NCBI RefSeq assembly: GCF_002115825.1
Contig: NZ_JFJZ01000043.1
Span: 1 to 38,898 of the forward strand
Length of the DNA stretch: 38,898 nucleotides
Origin: Thalassospira sp. MCCC 1A01428
GTDB lineage: Bacteria > Pseudomonadota > Alphaproteobacteria > Rhodospirillales > Thalassospiraceae
Direction: 5' to 3'
In this document: in pieces, positions 1 through 8,630 of the stretch
How positions within the stretch are numbered: position 1 is the stretch's first letter
Layout: each line of letters begins with the position of its first letter
Position numbers and translations under genes: made by a program
Notes under the pieces: model-generated
The model's input: only the letters and a program-made list of their open reading frames with translations
Told to the model about the DNA's origin: nothing
The model's database searches: none

Positions 1-20
1 AGCCGTGAGAGGACGTTTAC
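1..20. repeat. Left terminal inverted repeat (IS66-like end)
   Basis: The first 20 bases are the exact reverse complement of the last 20 bases of the window; identity stops at base 21. Read outward-in, the repeat is GTAAACGTCCTCTCACGGCT, which starts with the GTAA typical of IS66-family ends. The orientation means an insertion sequence would end at base 20 and extend to the left of the window. The 8 bases next to each end (AGTGTTCT here, GATCCATC at the right) differ. So the two ends are not the two sides of one simple insertion with an 8-bp target duplication. Family assignment is by motif only. Confidence 0.65.
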
Positions 21-152
21 AGTGTTCTCGGCATTTTGGATTAGCTCCGCTAGGTGTTGGGCTAACCAACGCTGCAACACATCACCACGGTCATCGAGCT
101 CAAGTTGCTTAACGATCACATTTCCAAGAGCCAAAACGTCCGTCGACTGCAT
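21..152 (-). pseudogene. 5' fragment of gene downstream of Avs3-like NTPase, cut by IS end
   Basis: An ATG at 152 with a good ribosome binding site (GGGGGAG, 7 bases upstream) opens a frame that runs leftward for 44 codons and passes into the terminal repeat at base 20. It begins MQSTDVLALGNVIVKQLELD and reads like a normal soluble, acidic protein. It overlaps the 3' end of the large NTPase gene by 44 bases in a different frame, so the two genes were translationally coupled. The remainder was lost to, or lies beyond, the IS. Type 3 AVAST loci are known to have a second gene (avs3a beside avs3b), so this may be that partner. I cannot confirm this from 44 residues. Confidence 0.6.
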
Positions 153-3100
153 CTATCTCTCCCCCTGAACGTAACAAATATAATCGATGGATCGATCGCT
201 CTGGAACCTTGGTGCTATCGTCAAGGTAACCTCGGCTGCGATCACGACCTCGACGCGTTAAAACTACCTCAACGATTAAGTCCAAGTTCTGTGATCGCAA
301 GAACTGAGCTACTTGCAGCTTATCAGCGAGAAGACGATTTCCGGAACATCGAAGACCATGCATATAACGTTCGTTGTCATCCTCCGCCTTCCCCCAAACT
401 TCATAGCTAAACATGGATGTTTCCTGTCTAGCACCTAACCAAGTTGGGGCCCCGTCAATGCTTTGCATGAGCTCACAAGAAGCGGTTACCAACGCACCAG
501 GCTTTGCAGTAATGCCAGTGGCCGGACCGCGCAGTGGATCTGCTTTATCAATTCCATCAATGGGCTCATGATTGCTGATCCATCCAACTAGAAAATATGG
601 ATCGCTTGAAAATTCATGGTCATCTTCGCCATCAGAAGGCAACTTGTAGTCCCATGAGCTTTGCATACTTTGCAAAGCTCTCATAAGCGCTGCACCACTT
701 GATGGAGATACCAAAGCGCTCGAAATATGTATTTCCTCCAAGCGATCATCACTTCTAAAGCTAACTTCGCCATCCACAATAATATAATCATTTCGGTCAC
801 TCGGGAGAAATTCTGATGTGATGTTTCCATTATCAATGCTGTTAACCCAGTCGCCCAAAGGATCGGAATCTTTTAAATAAAATCGCTTTTGCAGCGGAGT
901 AGGGGCTAACAAGTCTGATAGCCATAGAGGAGGAACAGAAAGCTTTTTGTCTTCGACATGCTCTTTTAAGTCATATGTACTGTACCAGTGGTCGTCGTCT
1001 TGTAAGGTCAGAGGTTCAGTCTGCAAGAGTTCGCCGATCGCACACCACATCGCATTCCATTCGAGATACGTTTGGTACCTTTCCAGAATTGGCCGGCTGC
1101 CATGTCTGTGATTGGTTAGTTGCCAATTACTATCTCGGACTTTCTCTCGACGCCGAAAGTCATTTAGTTGCTCACGAGCACCATTTATTTTCCAAACATC
1201 GACAATCCAATGCTCGGCAACATCGAGTAACTTTGTCAAAGAGAGGGATGCAAACGATCGCACAAACGGCGCGTACCAATAGGGAACAGTATCAACATTA
1301 TCAAACTGAAAGCGACGTTCATCGTTTGAAGCGCGATCTTCTCGCTGAATATGATGCTCAAGCCTTGGGATGCGATCCAAATGCGTTGTATCGGCTAGCT
1401 CCAGAGCTACCGATTGGTCCGGCTCAATCGATAGTTCCCCATCACTTAAAAGCGTTAAGCAAGCATCCTTCGCAAAGGAACGCACCAATAGGTGCGGGAA
1501 TGTTTCATTGAGAGCAATTTCAAGCAGTTTCTGACTTGCAATCATTCCCACTTCGGAATTTTCGGATACAATTTTCGACCACGCAACGACAAACCAGAGA
1601 CGACCCGACAGCCAATAAAACGGCATAGTACGACTTCTAAAAACTTCATCTTCCTGGCGATCATATTGTTGAAGAAATGATTTAAGAATTGAAGTTTCTT
1701 TCGCCTGCGCCAGAAGTCGAACTCCATAAGCAGCACGCCAACGCGAACGCACATCAAAGTCGCACATGTAAGCAAACAAGAACCTCGCGATAGCCTCATC
1801 AAGGGTTCCTGGAATTGAGGATTTCGGCGAAGTTTGGTCAAGATGTTCTATCGGAATGCGTTCACTAAGTCGCTTCGTATACCAATCAGCAAGGCGAGCA
1901 GCCGCATCAGGCTCCAGTGCAGATCCAATGTGTGCGGCCAACAAAAATATGCGTCTGGAATCTAAATTGTCGACATGGCTTGCAATACCTCTAATCAGGA
2001 TACCTTGCACAGATTTTTGAGGAAACTTAGCTCGCTGGAATGCCAGCAAGACTGGGTTTTGCTCGAATTCATTGACAGGCCACAATAAGGGTAGGTGCTG
2101 CTCAACAATGTTTCCGATATTGAGGATACACCAATCCTGAACAGCCGAACTCAAATGCCATTCTTCGAGTGCATCGAAGACAGCCTTTATCGCAACTTTC
2201 TGTAAGCAGCTGTCAGAAATCGAACAAAGAGCATTCAGGTGATCAATCTGATTTCTGGGTTTAACAGCGCTTCTTGCAGATGCGAAAACGCCATCCATCG
2301 GTGTGTAGCCAATTTTAGCCATTAGTCGGTTCTTCGCATCAGTTAAAGCCTGCTCCAGCGTAGACGGGTTAACCAAGGCGTCTAGGGACCATTCAATTCC
2401 GTTTACTTTGCTTTCTGATGACCCTTCGGGGACTTTTCTAGACTCGGCCGGAGCTTGCAAATCAGCTCTAAAGTTGCGTTGCGTAACCAGTGCATTCACC
2501 CACTTTTCGTTAATGCACTGATCTCTAAGGGACTGAAACACTCGTTCTGAGGGCGCGGGAGTTCGGTCTAGCAGGGCGTCTCTTGCACTTAAATCTGCTA
2601 GGTTTGCGCGAATACGTTCATCAGAATTGAGGATTCGATCAAAGATTAGCTCATGCGTTTCGTCAAATTTCCCCAAGAAATATCCCAGGCACTTAGCAAT
2701 CGCCGCATTAATTGAACCATTTTCAAGGCAGGCTTTCACAAAAGACGACAATGTCTTATGGACTTCAACGACTTCTTCGTCATCCCATCGTGCAATGTTC
2801 CCAAGAGCGAGCGGCGCATCAAGGTTGCAAATCGAGGAAATTGCTTCCTCCCAAGGGAAAGATTCTGGATCGTCAAGTCTGATTGCTGCATCAGCTACAA
2901 TGTTGCTCAGACGGCCAGCTGTACAAGCTTTGTCCGGGAAGCCTGCTCCTCCGCGAAACACGAGAGAGTCAATTAGTTTGATCTGAAATATGACCTCATA
3001 ATCAAGGTCTCCCGCAGCTGCAACCGCCTGATTAAAAATAGATTTTGCTTCATGTGGGTTTATCGGTGCAATCAGGCGAGCAAACTCAATCAAAGTCTCT

Positions 3101-6100
3101 GATTTTTCTCTTGCTCCAATACGCACGTTTCTGGCTTTGGTACTTGCCTCTAGCACGTCTCTCTGAAGTTCAGCGTGCAGGTTGTGCTGTAAGCTTAAGC
3201 GTGCGAAAACAGATTCATCTGGAGCCATGTACGCATCACACCAGTTTCCGTGCACAATTGCAGCGATTTCCTTCACCTTTAATGGGGCTCGGTCCGTAGC
3301 TAGAAGTGTGCAAGCGTGTCTAGCGGCTTCGGCTCTCAGCTGCCTTCCACAAACCTCACGGTTAATTCGCCAAGCATTACTTTCAATTTTTCTTGCAAAG
3401 TCCTCAACAGATTTAAGGTCATCTTCCTGTTTTCGGGGTCTCAGCAATAGAGACGTGACCCCGGCATACAGATCAAATATTTCGCGTGTGGTTTCATTTA
3501 ACCTGCGATCATGGTCATCTAGCGAATGACTCTGAATAGTTTCACTAGTTTGTTCCTCGCGCGGTAAAAATACTTTTTTGAAGTCAGGAACCTTACCTCC
3601 TCGGTATTCCCGAAGCACAAATGCACGGAATATAAGCGAGATTTTTGAACCATGATGTGTATGACATCTATCGATGCGTCGTAATTCCGGTGCCAGAAAC
3701 TGTTCTAAAACTTGATCGACAGTTTCAGAGTTCATCTGCCGAGCGACAATGAGTTCACAGGCAAGCAGCACCGTGTCGAGCACAAAATGGTGATGTGAAA
3801 TTTCCTGACCGTACTCGAATGCTTTGTCTATATGTAAACCAAAGCGCAAAAGTGTCTTCAGACCTTCTTCCACTACCGTAAAGTCGACTGATCTTCCGGA
3901 TAAAGCCAAAGGAATGAGAACAAACAAGGAATACATGTCCCCAAGTATTTTGCTTGAAATCACGGTTTCAAGAGTATTCACATCACCTTGCGCAATCAAT
4001 TTTTGGGGAAGAATTTTTGCAACCCCCAAGTGGGTGCTTCTTTTAGGCGACCAGATATCCAGTTCTTGTAATGCAGCTCGAGGGCCATAAAGTTTTAGTG
4101 CGGCTTCAACATCGCAAGCTATATCCCGCTCTGAAATGGACCATCTATCTCTGCCATTTGCCCTCCTTTCAGAAGCTGCCTGCGAATACGCTTGTAGCCA
4201 CGCCCGAAGCAGTCTTTTGGTTTCTCGAGCAGAAATACGATCATCGCTGTCTGCATCAAGAGCAAGTTTTTGAAACAGGAACGAACCATGAAGACCGGCG
4301 TACTGGCTGTTGGCAAGAATCAGACGGCCACTTGTTTTATATGCGTAAGATGCCGCTAAGTCGGGATTCTTAGATAGTAACTCGACAATTGCATCTTCCG
4401 TTTCCAATCCTTCTGCTCCCAGGAGAACAAAACGAAGAGCACGCTCTGTATCGCCTGACGTCTCGCAGACCTGAATTGCTAACCGAAGCCTTTGCAGCTC
4501 TGTTTCTCGGCGCAAAATCGGGTCAACTACAACATTTGGGGCAGGTTGCTGCTCCACCAGATCAAGAAGGTCTTTACCTCGATTGGCCTGAGCGAGAGCT
4601 GGAGCAAGATTCATAGCTGCATATGGGTCTATGTCTGCTCTTGAAAGAAACCAGTCCGCAGTTGACTGCATTACTGCGGGTAAGGAGTGTGCTCCCTCGG
4701 TCCGAACGAAGTCTTCGAAATCCTCATCCGCAAACCCAACCTTGTTCTCCTCAAGACGTATACCTGGAGCCAAATCAGCGCATAAATCGATTAACTGTGC
4801 TTTTCCCCGGTTCAAAACTGCGGCTAAATCATCAATCGGAATGGGACGCGGCAACGAGATCAATCCAGCACAAAGCTCTCGCACTTCCAAATCTGCACCA
4901 TTCTTTTTACTTGCTGCAGAAAACAACTGTCGAAAGATCTCTTCCAACGATTTCCCTTTAGGCCTTAACCTGTTAAGGGCCTCAGGTGGATTATCGAGCG
5001 CATCGCGAAAAGCGTAGGCTTGTACGCGCGGCACACCACCAGATAAATGATGAAAATCTTCGATCCAGTCTTCGGGAGCATTCCAAAATTTCGCGACATT
5101 CTGACTAGATTCGGTTCTATTGAATGTTCCGACTTCGAAGCGCTTGTAGGTCTCCGGCAACTTAAGTTCCGATAGGCGACCTGTTCTGGTTGTAACGATA
5201 AAACGCACATTATCTGGAACGCTTTGGAACCTTACGAAATCCCATATGAAGGGTGTTTCCTCGGGCGTTCGGTTCCTAGCTGCTGTCACGGCGTTGTCTG
5301 CAGCGTCAATCGCTACAACAATGAGTGCATTCTTGCTCTTTGATGCAAGCGTATCAGCGGCAATTACGAGCCGTTTCATAAACTCGCGCGGATAGTCTAA
5401 CGATGAACTACGTATTAGGAGCAGTGGAAGCCTAAGCGAAGCTGCAAGCTGGTTCGAAATCTGAAGGTACGCATCCTCAGCACGATGCCTAAATCCGCTC
5501 GGGTCCGAGTAACGACCACCACCGTAACAATCATATTTTATCATCAAGGAACCTGTGGGGAGTAGTTCCTCGATTTCTTGCAAAGAAGTTGTTTTGCCAA
5601 CTCCAGCAACACCATGCATACAAACATATTGCTGCCCCGACAAAAGGCTTTCGGTTGCTTGTTTCACGGAATTGCGAAGAACAGGGGCGTCAACGATAGA
5701 TATCTCTGGAGGGCAGGGGAGTAGCGCGGCCGGGTCCGCTACACCCAATTGGAGTAAAACTGATTCACGCGTGATCAGCTCTCCTACAAACTCTGGTCTC
5801 ATCCGCTTACGCACGTACTCTCGGAGAGAGAGGGCAGCTGGAACAATTTCCTGGCTCGTCCATTCGGAAATGGTACTGAGAAGCTGTTCTTCTTGGGATA
5901 TCCGGGATGCGGAGCCGGTGTCAAACTGAAACACGGATGCAAATAGGCGTAACTGCTCGGACGAGAGGTCAGTCGCATAACCTATTTGCGCCTCAAGCTT
6001 CGCTGTTTTGGCTGGCTTCCTCCTCGGAATAGAGACCTGGGTCTGGGCCGCGCGCCTAAATGCTTCTATGACATTCTCGTCAGTGGGTTGATTGCTTACA

Positions 6101-6495
6101 AGAGATACACGTGGTAGCTCGGCCGTTGAGGGGCGCTTCTCCACCAGCGCCTTCCAAGCTTTGGCCAGCTTCCCCAAGATCGATTTTCCCTTGGGACCAT
6201 CAATCAGACGAGAAGCTGTCCAATTTCCGGCTGGATTGGCAGCCGAGTATTTCAATTGTTGTAATTCGATCTTGCTTGCAGAAACGGCATTTTCGCCACC
6301 AAAATACAAAGTACAATCTACACCGTCCCATGTTTCGGGAGATGCCCCGTCCTCATCAGCCTTAGAGAGCCCCTCGACAGTTAAGGCTCTGAGTTCTTCA
6401 TCGTTTAGCAACAGCTTCAGCGCTAAGCGTGTAGCCCACAGCTCATGAAAGTCATCTCCAGTGTTTGAGCCCAATGCCCCACGAAACTCACTCAC
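109..6495 (-). CDS. Avs3-like STAND NTPase with N-terminal Cap4/DUF4297 nuclease domain
   Basis: This 2128-aa protein is a probable anti-phage sensor. AVAST NTPases bind conserved phage proteins (terminase or portal in studied cases), oligomerise and activate an N-terminal nuclease. Residues 1 to about 200 match the dsDNA-nuclease (DUF4297/Cap4) fold: GDDFHELW near the start, WDGVDC with D60, and IELQQLK, whose Q80 and K82 complete a D...QxK site. A STAND NTPase follows, with Walker A GVAGVGKT (295-302), YDCYGGGRY just after it and Walker B ALIVVAIDAAD (390-400). The remaining ~1500 residues are helical repeats typical of the sensor half. I chose the GTG at 6495, which has AAAGGA 7 bases upstream; a TTG at 6510 is possible. 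Both motifs look intact. Base composition is AT-richer than the right-end genes. The Avs3 subtype rests on domain order, not on an alignment. Confidence 0.8.
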   Translation of the reverse strand: MSEFRGALGSNTGDDFHELWATRLALKLLLNDEELRALTVEGLSKADEDGASPETWDGVDCTLYFGGENAVSASKIELQQLKYSAANPAGNWTASRLIDGPKGKSILGKLAKAWKALVEKRPSTAELPRVSLVSNQPTDENVIEAFRRAAQTQVSIPRRKPAKTAKLEAQIGYATDLSSEQLRLFASVFQFDTGSASRISQEEQLLSTISEWTSQEIVPAALSLREYVRKRMRPEFVGELITRESVLLQLGVADPAALLPCPPEISIVDAPVLRNSVKQATESLLSGQQYVCMHGVAGVGKTTSLQEIEELLPTGSLMIKYDCYGGGRYSDPSGFRHRAEDAYLQISNQLAASLRLPLLLIRSSSLDYPREFMKRLVIAADTLASKSKNALIVVAIDAADNAVTAARNRTPEETPFIWDFVRFQSVPDNVRFIVTTRTGRLSELKLPETYKRFEVGTFNRTESSQNVAKFWNAPEDWIEDFHHLSGGVPRVQAYAFRDALDNPPEALNRLRPKGKSLEEIFRQLFSAASKKNGADLEVRELCAGLISLPRPIPIDDLAAVLNRGKAQLIDLCADLAPGIRLEENKVGFADEDFEDFVRTEGAHSLPAVMQSTADWFLSRADIDPYAAMNLAPALAQANRGKDLLDLVEQQPAPNVVVDPILRRETELQRLRLAIQVCETSGDTERALRFVLLGAEGLETEDAIVELLSKNPDLAASYAYKTSGRLILANSQYAGLHGSFLFQKLALDADSDDRISARETKRLLRAWLQAYSQAASERRANGRDRWSISERDIACDVEAALKLYGPRAALQELDIWSPKRSTHLGVAKILPQKLIAQGDVNTLETVISSKILGDMYSLFVLIPLALSGRSVDFTVVEEGLKTLLRFGLHIDKAFEYGQEISHHHFVLDTVLLACELIVARQMNSETVDQVLEQFLAPELRRIDRCHTHHGSKISLIFRAFVLREYRGGKVPDFKKVFLPREEQTSETIQSHSLDDHDRRLNETTREIFDLYAGVTSLLLRPRKQEDDLKSVEDFARKIESNAWRINREVCGRQLRAEAARHACTLLATDRAPLKVKEIAAIVHGNWCDAYMAPDESVFARLSLQHNLHAELQRDVLEASTKARNVRIGAREKSETLIEFARLIAPINPHEAKSIFNQAVAAAGDLDYEVIFQIKLIDSLVFRGGAGFPDKACTAGRLSNIVADAAIRLDDPESFPWEEAISSICNLDAPLALGNIARWDDEEVVEVHKTLSSFVKACLENGSINAAIAKCLGYFLGKFDETHELIFDRILNSDERIRANLADLSARDALLDRTPAPSERVFQSLRDQCINEKWVNALVTQRNFRADLQAPAESRKVPEGSSESKVNGIEWSLDALVNPSTLEQALTDAKNRLMAKIGYTPMDGVFASARSAVKPRNQIDHLNALCSISDSCLQKVAIKAVFDALEEWHLSSAVQDWCILNIGNIVEQHLPLLWPVNEFEQNPVLLAFQRAKFPQKSVQGILIRGIASHVDNLDSRRIFLLAAHIGSALEPDAAARLADWYTKRLSERIPIEHLDQTSPKSSIPGTLDEAIARFLFAYMCDFDVRSRWRAAYGVRLLAQAKETSILKSFLQQYDRQEDEVFRSRTMPFYWLSGRLWFVVAWSKIVSENSEVGMIASQKLLEIALNETFPHLLVRSFAKDACLTLLSDGELSIEPDQSVALELADTTHLDRIPRLEHHIQREDRASNDERRFQFDNVDTVPYWYAPFVRSFASLSLTKLLDVAEHWIVDVWKINGAREQLNDFRRREKVRDSNWQLTNHRHGSRPILERYQTYLEWNAMWCAIGELLQTEPLTLQDDDHWYSTYDLKEHVEDKKLSVPPLWLSDLLAPTPLQKRFYLKDSDPLGDWVNSIDNGNITSEFLPSDRNDYIIVDGEVSFRSDDRLEEIHISSALVSPSSGAALMRALQSMQSSWDYKLPSDGEDDHEFSSDPYFLVGWISNHEPIDGIDKADPLRGPATGITAKPGALVTASCELMQSIDGAPTWLGARQETSMFSYEVWGKAEDDNERYMHGLRCSGNRLLADKLQVAQFLRSQNLDLIVEVVLTRRGRDRSRGYLDDSTKVPERSIHRLYLLRSGGEIDAVDGRFGSWKCDR

Positions 6496-6836
6496 TAATT
6501 TTCCTTTCAAACCTTCGATCGACTGAAGAGTTAAGTAGTTCTTTCAGAAAACGACAAGTATGATTTGTTCTACAAAAATCATATTTAAGTATGACCGCTC
6601 TTTCGTAAACCACCTTGTTGCCGCAGAGGAGAAGAAGGGCCTTCGCGCGAGACATTCTGATATAGAGCATTTTGCGATTTTTTCAGACGTGCAGCAATGG
6701 GAGGGCCCCACAAGATGACGATCGACTGCTCTAGCCCTTTAAAACGGGTACAGTATCGACGGTTACCGAGCCTGAGCGGTCGGCCTCCAGTCGCCCTCCA
6801 TTTTGCGGTGCCGGAGATGGACGTTGTAGCCAGCAC
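6488..6836 (-). pseudogene. Frameshifted C-terminal remnant of a UvrD/DUF2075-like helicase
   Basis: Two overlapping minus-strand frames each encode half of a superfamily 1 helicase C-terminus. The first reads RRYCTRFKGLEQSIVIL, resembling the RFKGLE..VVIL motif. The second reads LYIRMSRAKALLLLCG, resembling the LYV.MSRAK..L motif that follows it. The frames switch between these motifs around 6670, and the region upstream of about 6840 is closed by a TAG. So this is a decayed 3' end rather than a gene. Its final stop (TGA, 6488-6490) overlaps the GTG start of the nuclease-NTPase. The ancestral helicase was therefore probably the preceding gene of the same defence operon. I infer this from two short motifs. 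Confidence 0.5.
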
Positions 6837-6960
6837 TGCCTACTTTATGACGTGCCCCGGGGCATGATGACGCTTGGGTAATTTTTCTTGTCATTAAAAG
6901 AAATTAAAATAACCATCGTGAAAAGATCAAGCGTCAACACGGCCGACAGGCAGATTTAAA

Positions 6961-6990
6961 TTGACCAAACGGCCCGCATCGCTTTAAGCT
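6961..6990 (+). promoter_or_regulatory. Candidate promoter of the C4-like RNA / rha transcript
   Basis: TTGACC (6961-6966) and TAAGCT (6985-6990) are separated by 18 bases and point toward the C4-like leader and rha. A perfect 15-bp dyad, GCTAAC-TCT-GTTAGC (6988-7002), overlaps the -10 box and the presumed start of transcription, where a repressor would act. The -10 match is only partial, so the call is tentative. The stretch 6841-6960 holds nothing else that I can recognise. Confidence 0.4.
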
Positions 6991-7002
6991 AACTCTGTTA
7001 GC
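6988..7002. promoter_or_regulatory. 15-bp perfect dyad, putative repressor operator
   Basis: GCTAAC and GTTAGC are perfect 6-base arms around TCT. The site sits on the -10/+1 of the candidate promoter in front of the phage-type leader, where an immunity repressor operator would be expected. No repressor gene is adjacent, so the cognate protein would be encoded elsewhere. Confidence 0.4.
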
Positions 7003-7052
7003 GCAAAATCGCTGACCGGGTTTGGCGACCTGAATATACCAAGGCGCTTGAT

Positions 7053-7080
7053 AACCGCGCCATTTTTGGACGCGGTTTTT
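7053..7080 (+). terminator. Rho-independent terminator upstream of the C4-like leader
   Basis: AACCGCG (7053-7059) pairs with CGCGGTT (7071-7077). The stem continues inward as CCA/TGG across a single bulged A (7070), closing on a loop of four T, and is followed by a T run. It would end short transcripts started at the promoter near 6961, or be read through under control, as in phage antirepressor leaders. Confidence 0.65.
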
Positions 7081-7212
7081 CTTATGGTCGGGCGCAATGG
7101 GAGACCTTTACGGGTCTGCCGGTTCCTTGGTGCCGGTTCGCCAACCTGTTGTTGCCTGACCACCCTTTTGGCGAGGGGTGTTCCGGGTTAATTCAGAACC
7201 AAGGAATTTCTT
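7081..7212 (+). ncRNA. C4-like antisense RNA / structured leader of rha
   Basis: The leader carries the signature series GGGAGACC, GGGTCTGCCGGTTCC, TTGGTGCCGGTTCGCCAACC, which I recognise as resembling the C4 antisense RNAs of P1- and P22-type phages. Those RNAs control antirepressor genes. Visible hairpins are AGACC/GGTCT (7102-7116), GGTT/AACC (7135-7146) and CACCC/GGGTG (7161-7180). The key observation is that TTCCTTGGT (7123-7131) is perfectly complementary to ACCAAGGAA (7198-7206). That segment contains the ribosome binding site of rha, 7 bases before its ATG. So the leader can hide that site in cis or in trans, which is how C4 RNA works. Confidence 0.6.
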
Positions 7213-7980
7213 ATGAACACACCTCAATTACCAAAGTCCATACCTGCTGTTTTCGAGAAGAATGGCGTTATTTTAACGAACAGCCGTGACGTAGCTGCGT
7301 ATTTCGGCAAGCGGCACGCTGATGTTTTGCGTGCTATTGATAAGCTGGAATGCAGTGAAGATTTTTACCGGCGCAATTTTGCGTCGGTAATCGTTGAATA
7401 CGAAAACGGAAAGGGTGGCAAGCAAGAAGCCCGTGCTTTCGATATGACCAAGGATGGTTTTGGGTTTTTGGCGTTTGGCTTCACCGGCAAAGAGGCGGCC
7501 AAGTTCAAAGAAGCCTACATTTCGCAGTTCAACGAAATGAAAAAGATGTTGCTTGAACAATTTGCGCCAGTAACGGGCGGCAAAGAAAACCCCAATCTCC
7601 CGACACAGCATCAGGTTCGAGACGAAGCGCTGAACATGGTGCGCGAGATGCTGCCCTCTTTGCGCCAGGAGCTGCTGAACGGTTTGCTTCCAATGTCTCG
7701 TGACATCAGTCTGCATTCGTTGTTAGGCGATGTATCGACGGGGCAGGGCAGGCTGCTTGGGGTATGGGAAGATCTCCCGGCACATAACATCCAATGGCCA
7801 GACAAGGCACTTGCCGAGCGCCACGAATATGTGGTGCTGGGTTATTGGGCTGAAACCCGATTGCCCACTGTCATGAGGTTGTATGCTGGTAACTGGATCA
7901 TTGCATCACAGCTTGCCGTTTATTTGAACCCGGATTTTCGGTTCGTTGCTGCCTTTGAGGCAGATGCATCGACGGTCTGA
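7213..7980 (+). CDS. Rha-family phage regulatory protein
   Basis: The N-terminal ~105 residues fit the Rha family (phage regulators, often antirepressor-like): a ...NSRDVAAYFGKRHADVLRAID... DNA-binding segment, then RNFASVIVEYENGKGGKQ and the FDMTKDGFGFLAFGFTGKEA core with KEAYISQFNEMK. Residues ~106-255 are an extra C-terminal domain that I do not recognise; it may set specificity. The start is fixed by AAGGA 7 bases before ATG. That same site is the target of the complementary segment in the upstream C4-like RNA, so translation is probably antisense-controlled. Two further genes follow on the same strand before the terminator at 9220. Phage origin is likely; its role on a conjugative element is unknown. 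Confidence 0.8.
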   Translation: MNTPQLPKSIPAVFEKNGVILTNSRDVAAYFGKRHADVLRAIDKLECSEDFYRRNFASVIVEYENGKGGKQEARAFDMTKDGFGFLAFGFTGKEAAKFKEAYISQFNEMKKMLLEQFAPVTGGKENPNLPTQHQVRDEALNMVREMLPSLRQELLNGLLPMSRDISLHSLLGDVSTGQGRLLGVWEDLPAHNIQWPDKALAERHEYVVLGYWAETRLPTVMRLYAGNWIIASQLAVYLNPDFRFVAAFEADASTV

Positions 7981-8087
7981 GACCCATCAAAAGATGTTAA
8001 AACCCCTTTGCCAATCAGAGGACATGGGTTTATCAGCTTAAAGATGTATTTGGGGTCATCGTTAAGCTGTTTAAAAGGAGGGGGGGC

Positions 8088-8615
8088 ATGTCCTCAACCA
8101 AAAATCCGGTTTTATTGGGAGAAGCACCAAAGGGCACGCAGGGTTTTGCTTTTGATTGGAATGCCTGGACAACAATGCGGTTTGCAGAAGCTGTGGGTTT
8201 TAATGCGAGATTCATTTTTAAATATTTCCGCCCACTGAATTTACTTGATGACAGGCAAGAGACTGGAACAAATTCTTACGATGCCTTTGATCATCAGCGC
8301 GCGGTCCAAAATGTTGGCCTCAAAATAGCTGCTGGGGACAGGGTAATTTGTGTCGGCTCCAGGGTTACACGGGCTGTTTCTGAATACTTTGGGATCAATG
8401 TTCAGTATAGCTCAAGATTTATTCCTATGTGCTCGTGGGGAGATCTGATTGAAGGCAATCAGTTCGCTCAGATCCCACATCCTGCTAACCCGGCCGGAAG
8501 GCAGAGTTACAGACGGGGGCTGCCCGCCCAACCGAAGGTAGCTATCTCATTTCTAATTGCCACAGTACGTGAGCGTTATTCAGACGCGTTCCAACACCGT
8601 TTAGACACTGAATAA
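8088..8615 (+). CDS. Uracil-DNA glycosylase-superfamily-like protein
   Basis: This is a 175-aa soluble protein with a very strong ribosome binding site (AAAAGGAGG) before ATG 8088. The start VLLGEAPKGTQGFAFDW resembles motif 1 of the uracil-DNA glycosylase fold (GEAPG). The middle GDRVICVGSRVTRAV resembles its central strand-helix. IPHPANPAGRQ near residue 145 resembles the HPS loop. The spacing of these three elements fits the family. Such proteins excise uracil or, in divergent members, have other nucleic-acid roles. I cannot tell whether catalytic residues are conserved, because the usual motif 1 catalytic Asp/Asn is replaced. Expressed with rha and the lipoprotein gene. Confidence 0.5.
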   Translation: MSSTKNPVLLGEAPKGTQGFAFDWNAWTTMRFAEAVGFNARFIFKYFRPLNLLDDRQETGTNSYDAFDHQRAVQNVGLKIAAGDRVICVGSRVTRAVSEYFGINVQYSSRFIPMCSWGDLIEGNQFAQIPHPANPAGRQSYRRGLPAQPKVAISFLIATVRERYSDAFQHRLDTE

Positions 8616-8630
8616 TCAAGGGTTTTAAAA

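Noticed and set aside
109..6495. Several plus-strand frames opposite the large NTPase gene
   Set aside because: They are antisense to a long, motif-rich coding region and show arginine/serine-rich shadow composition.
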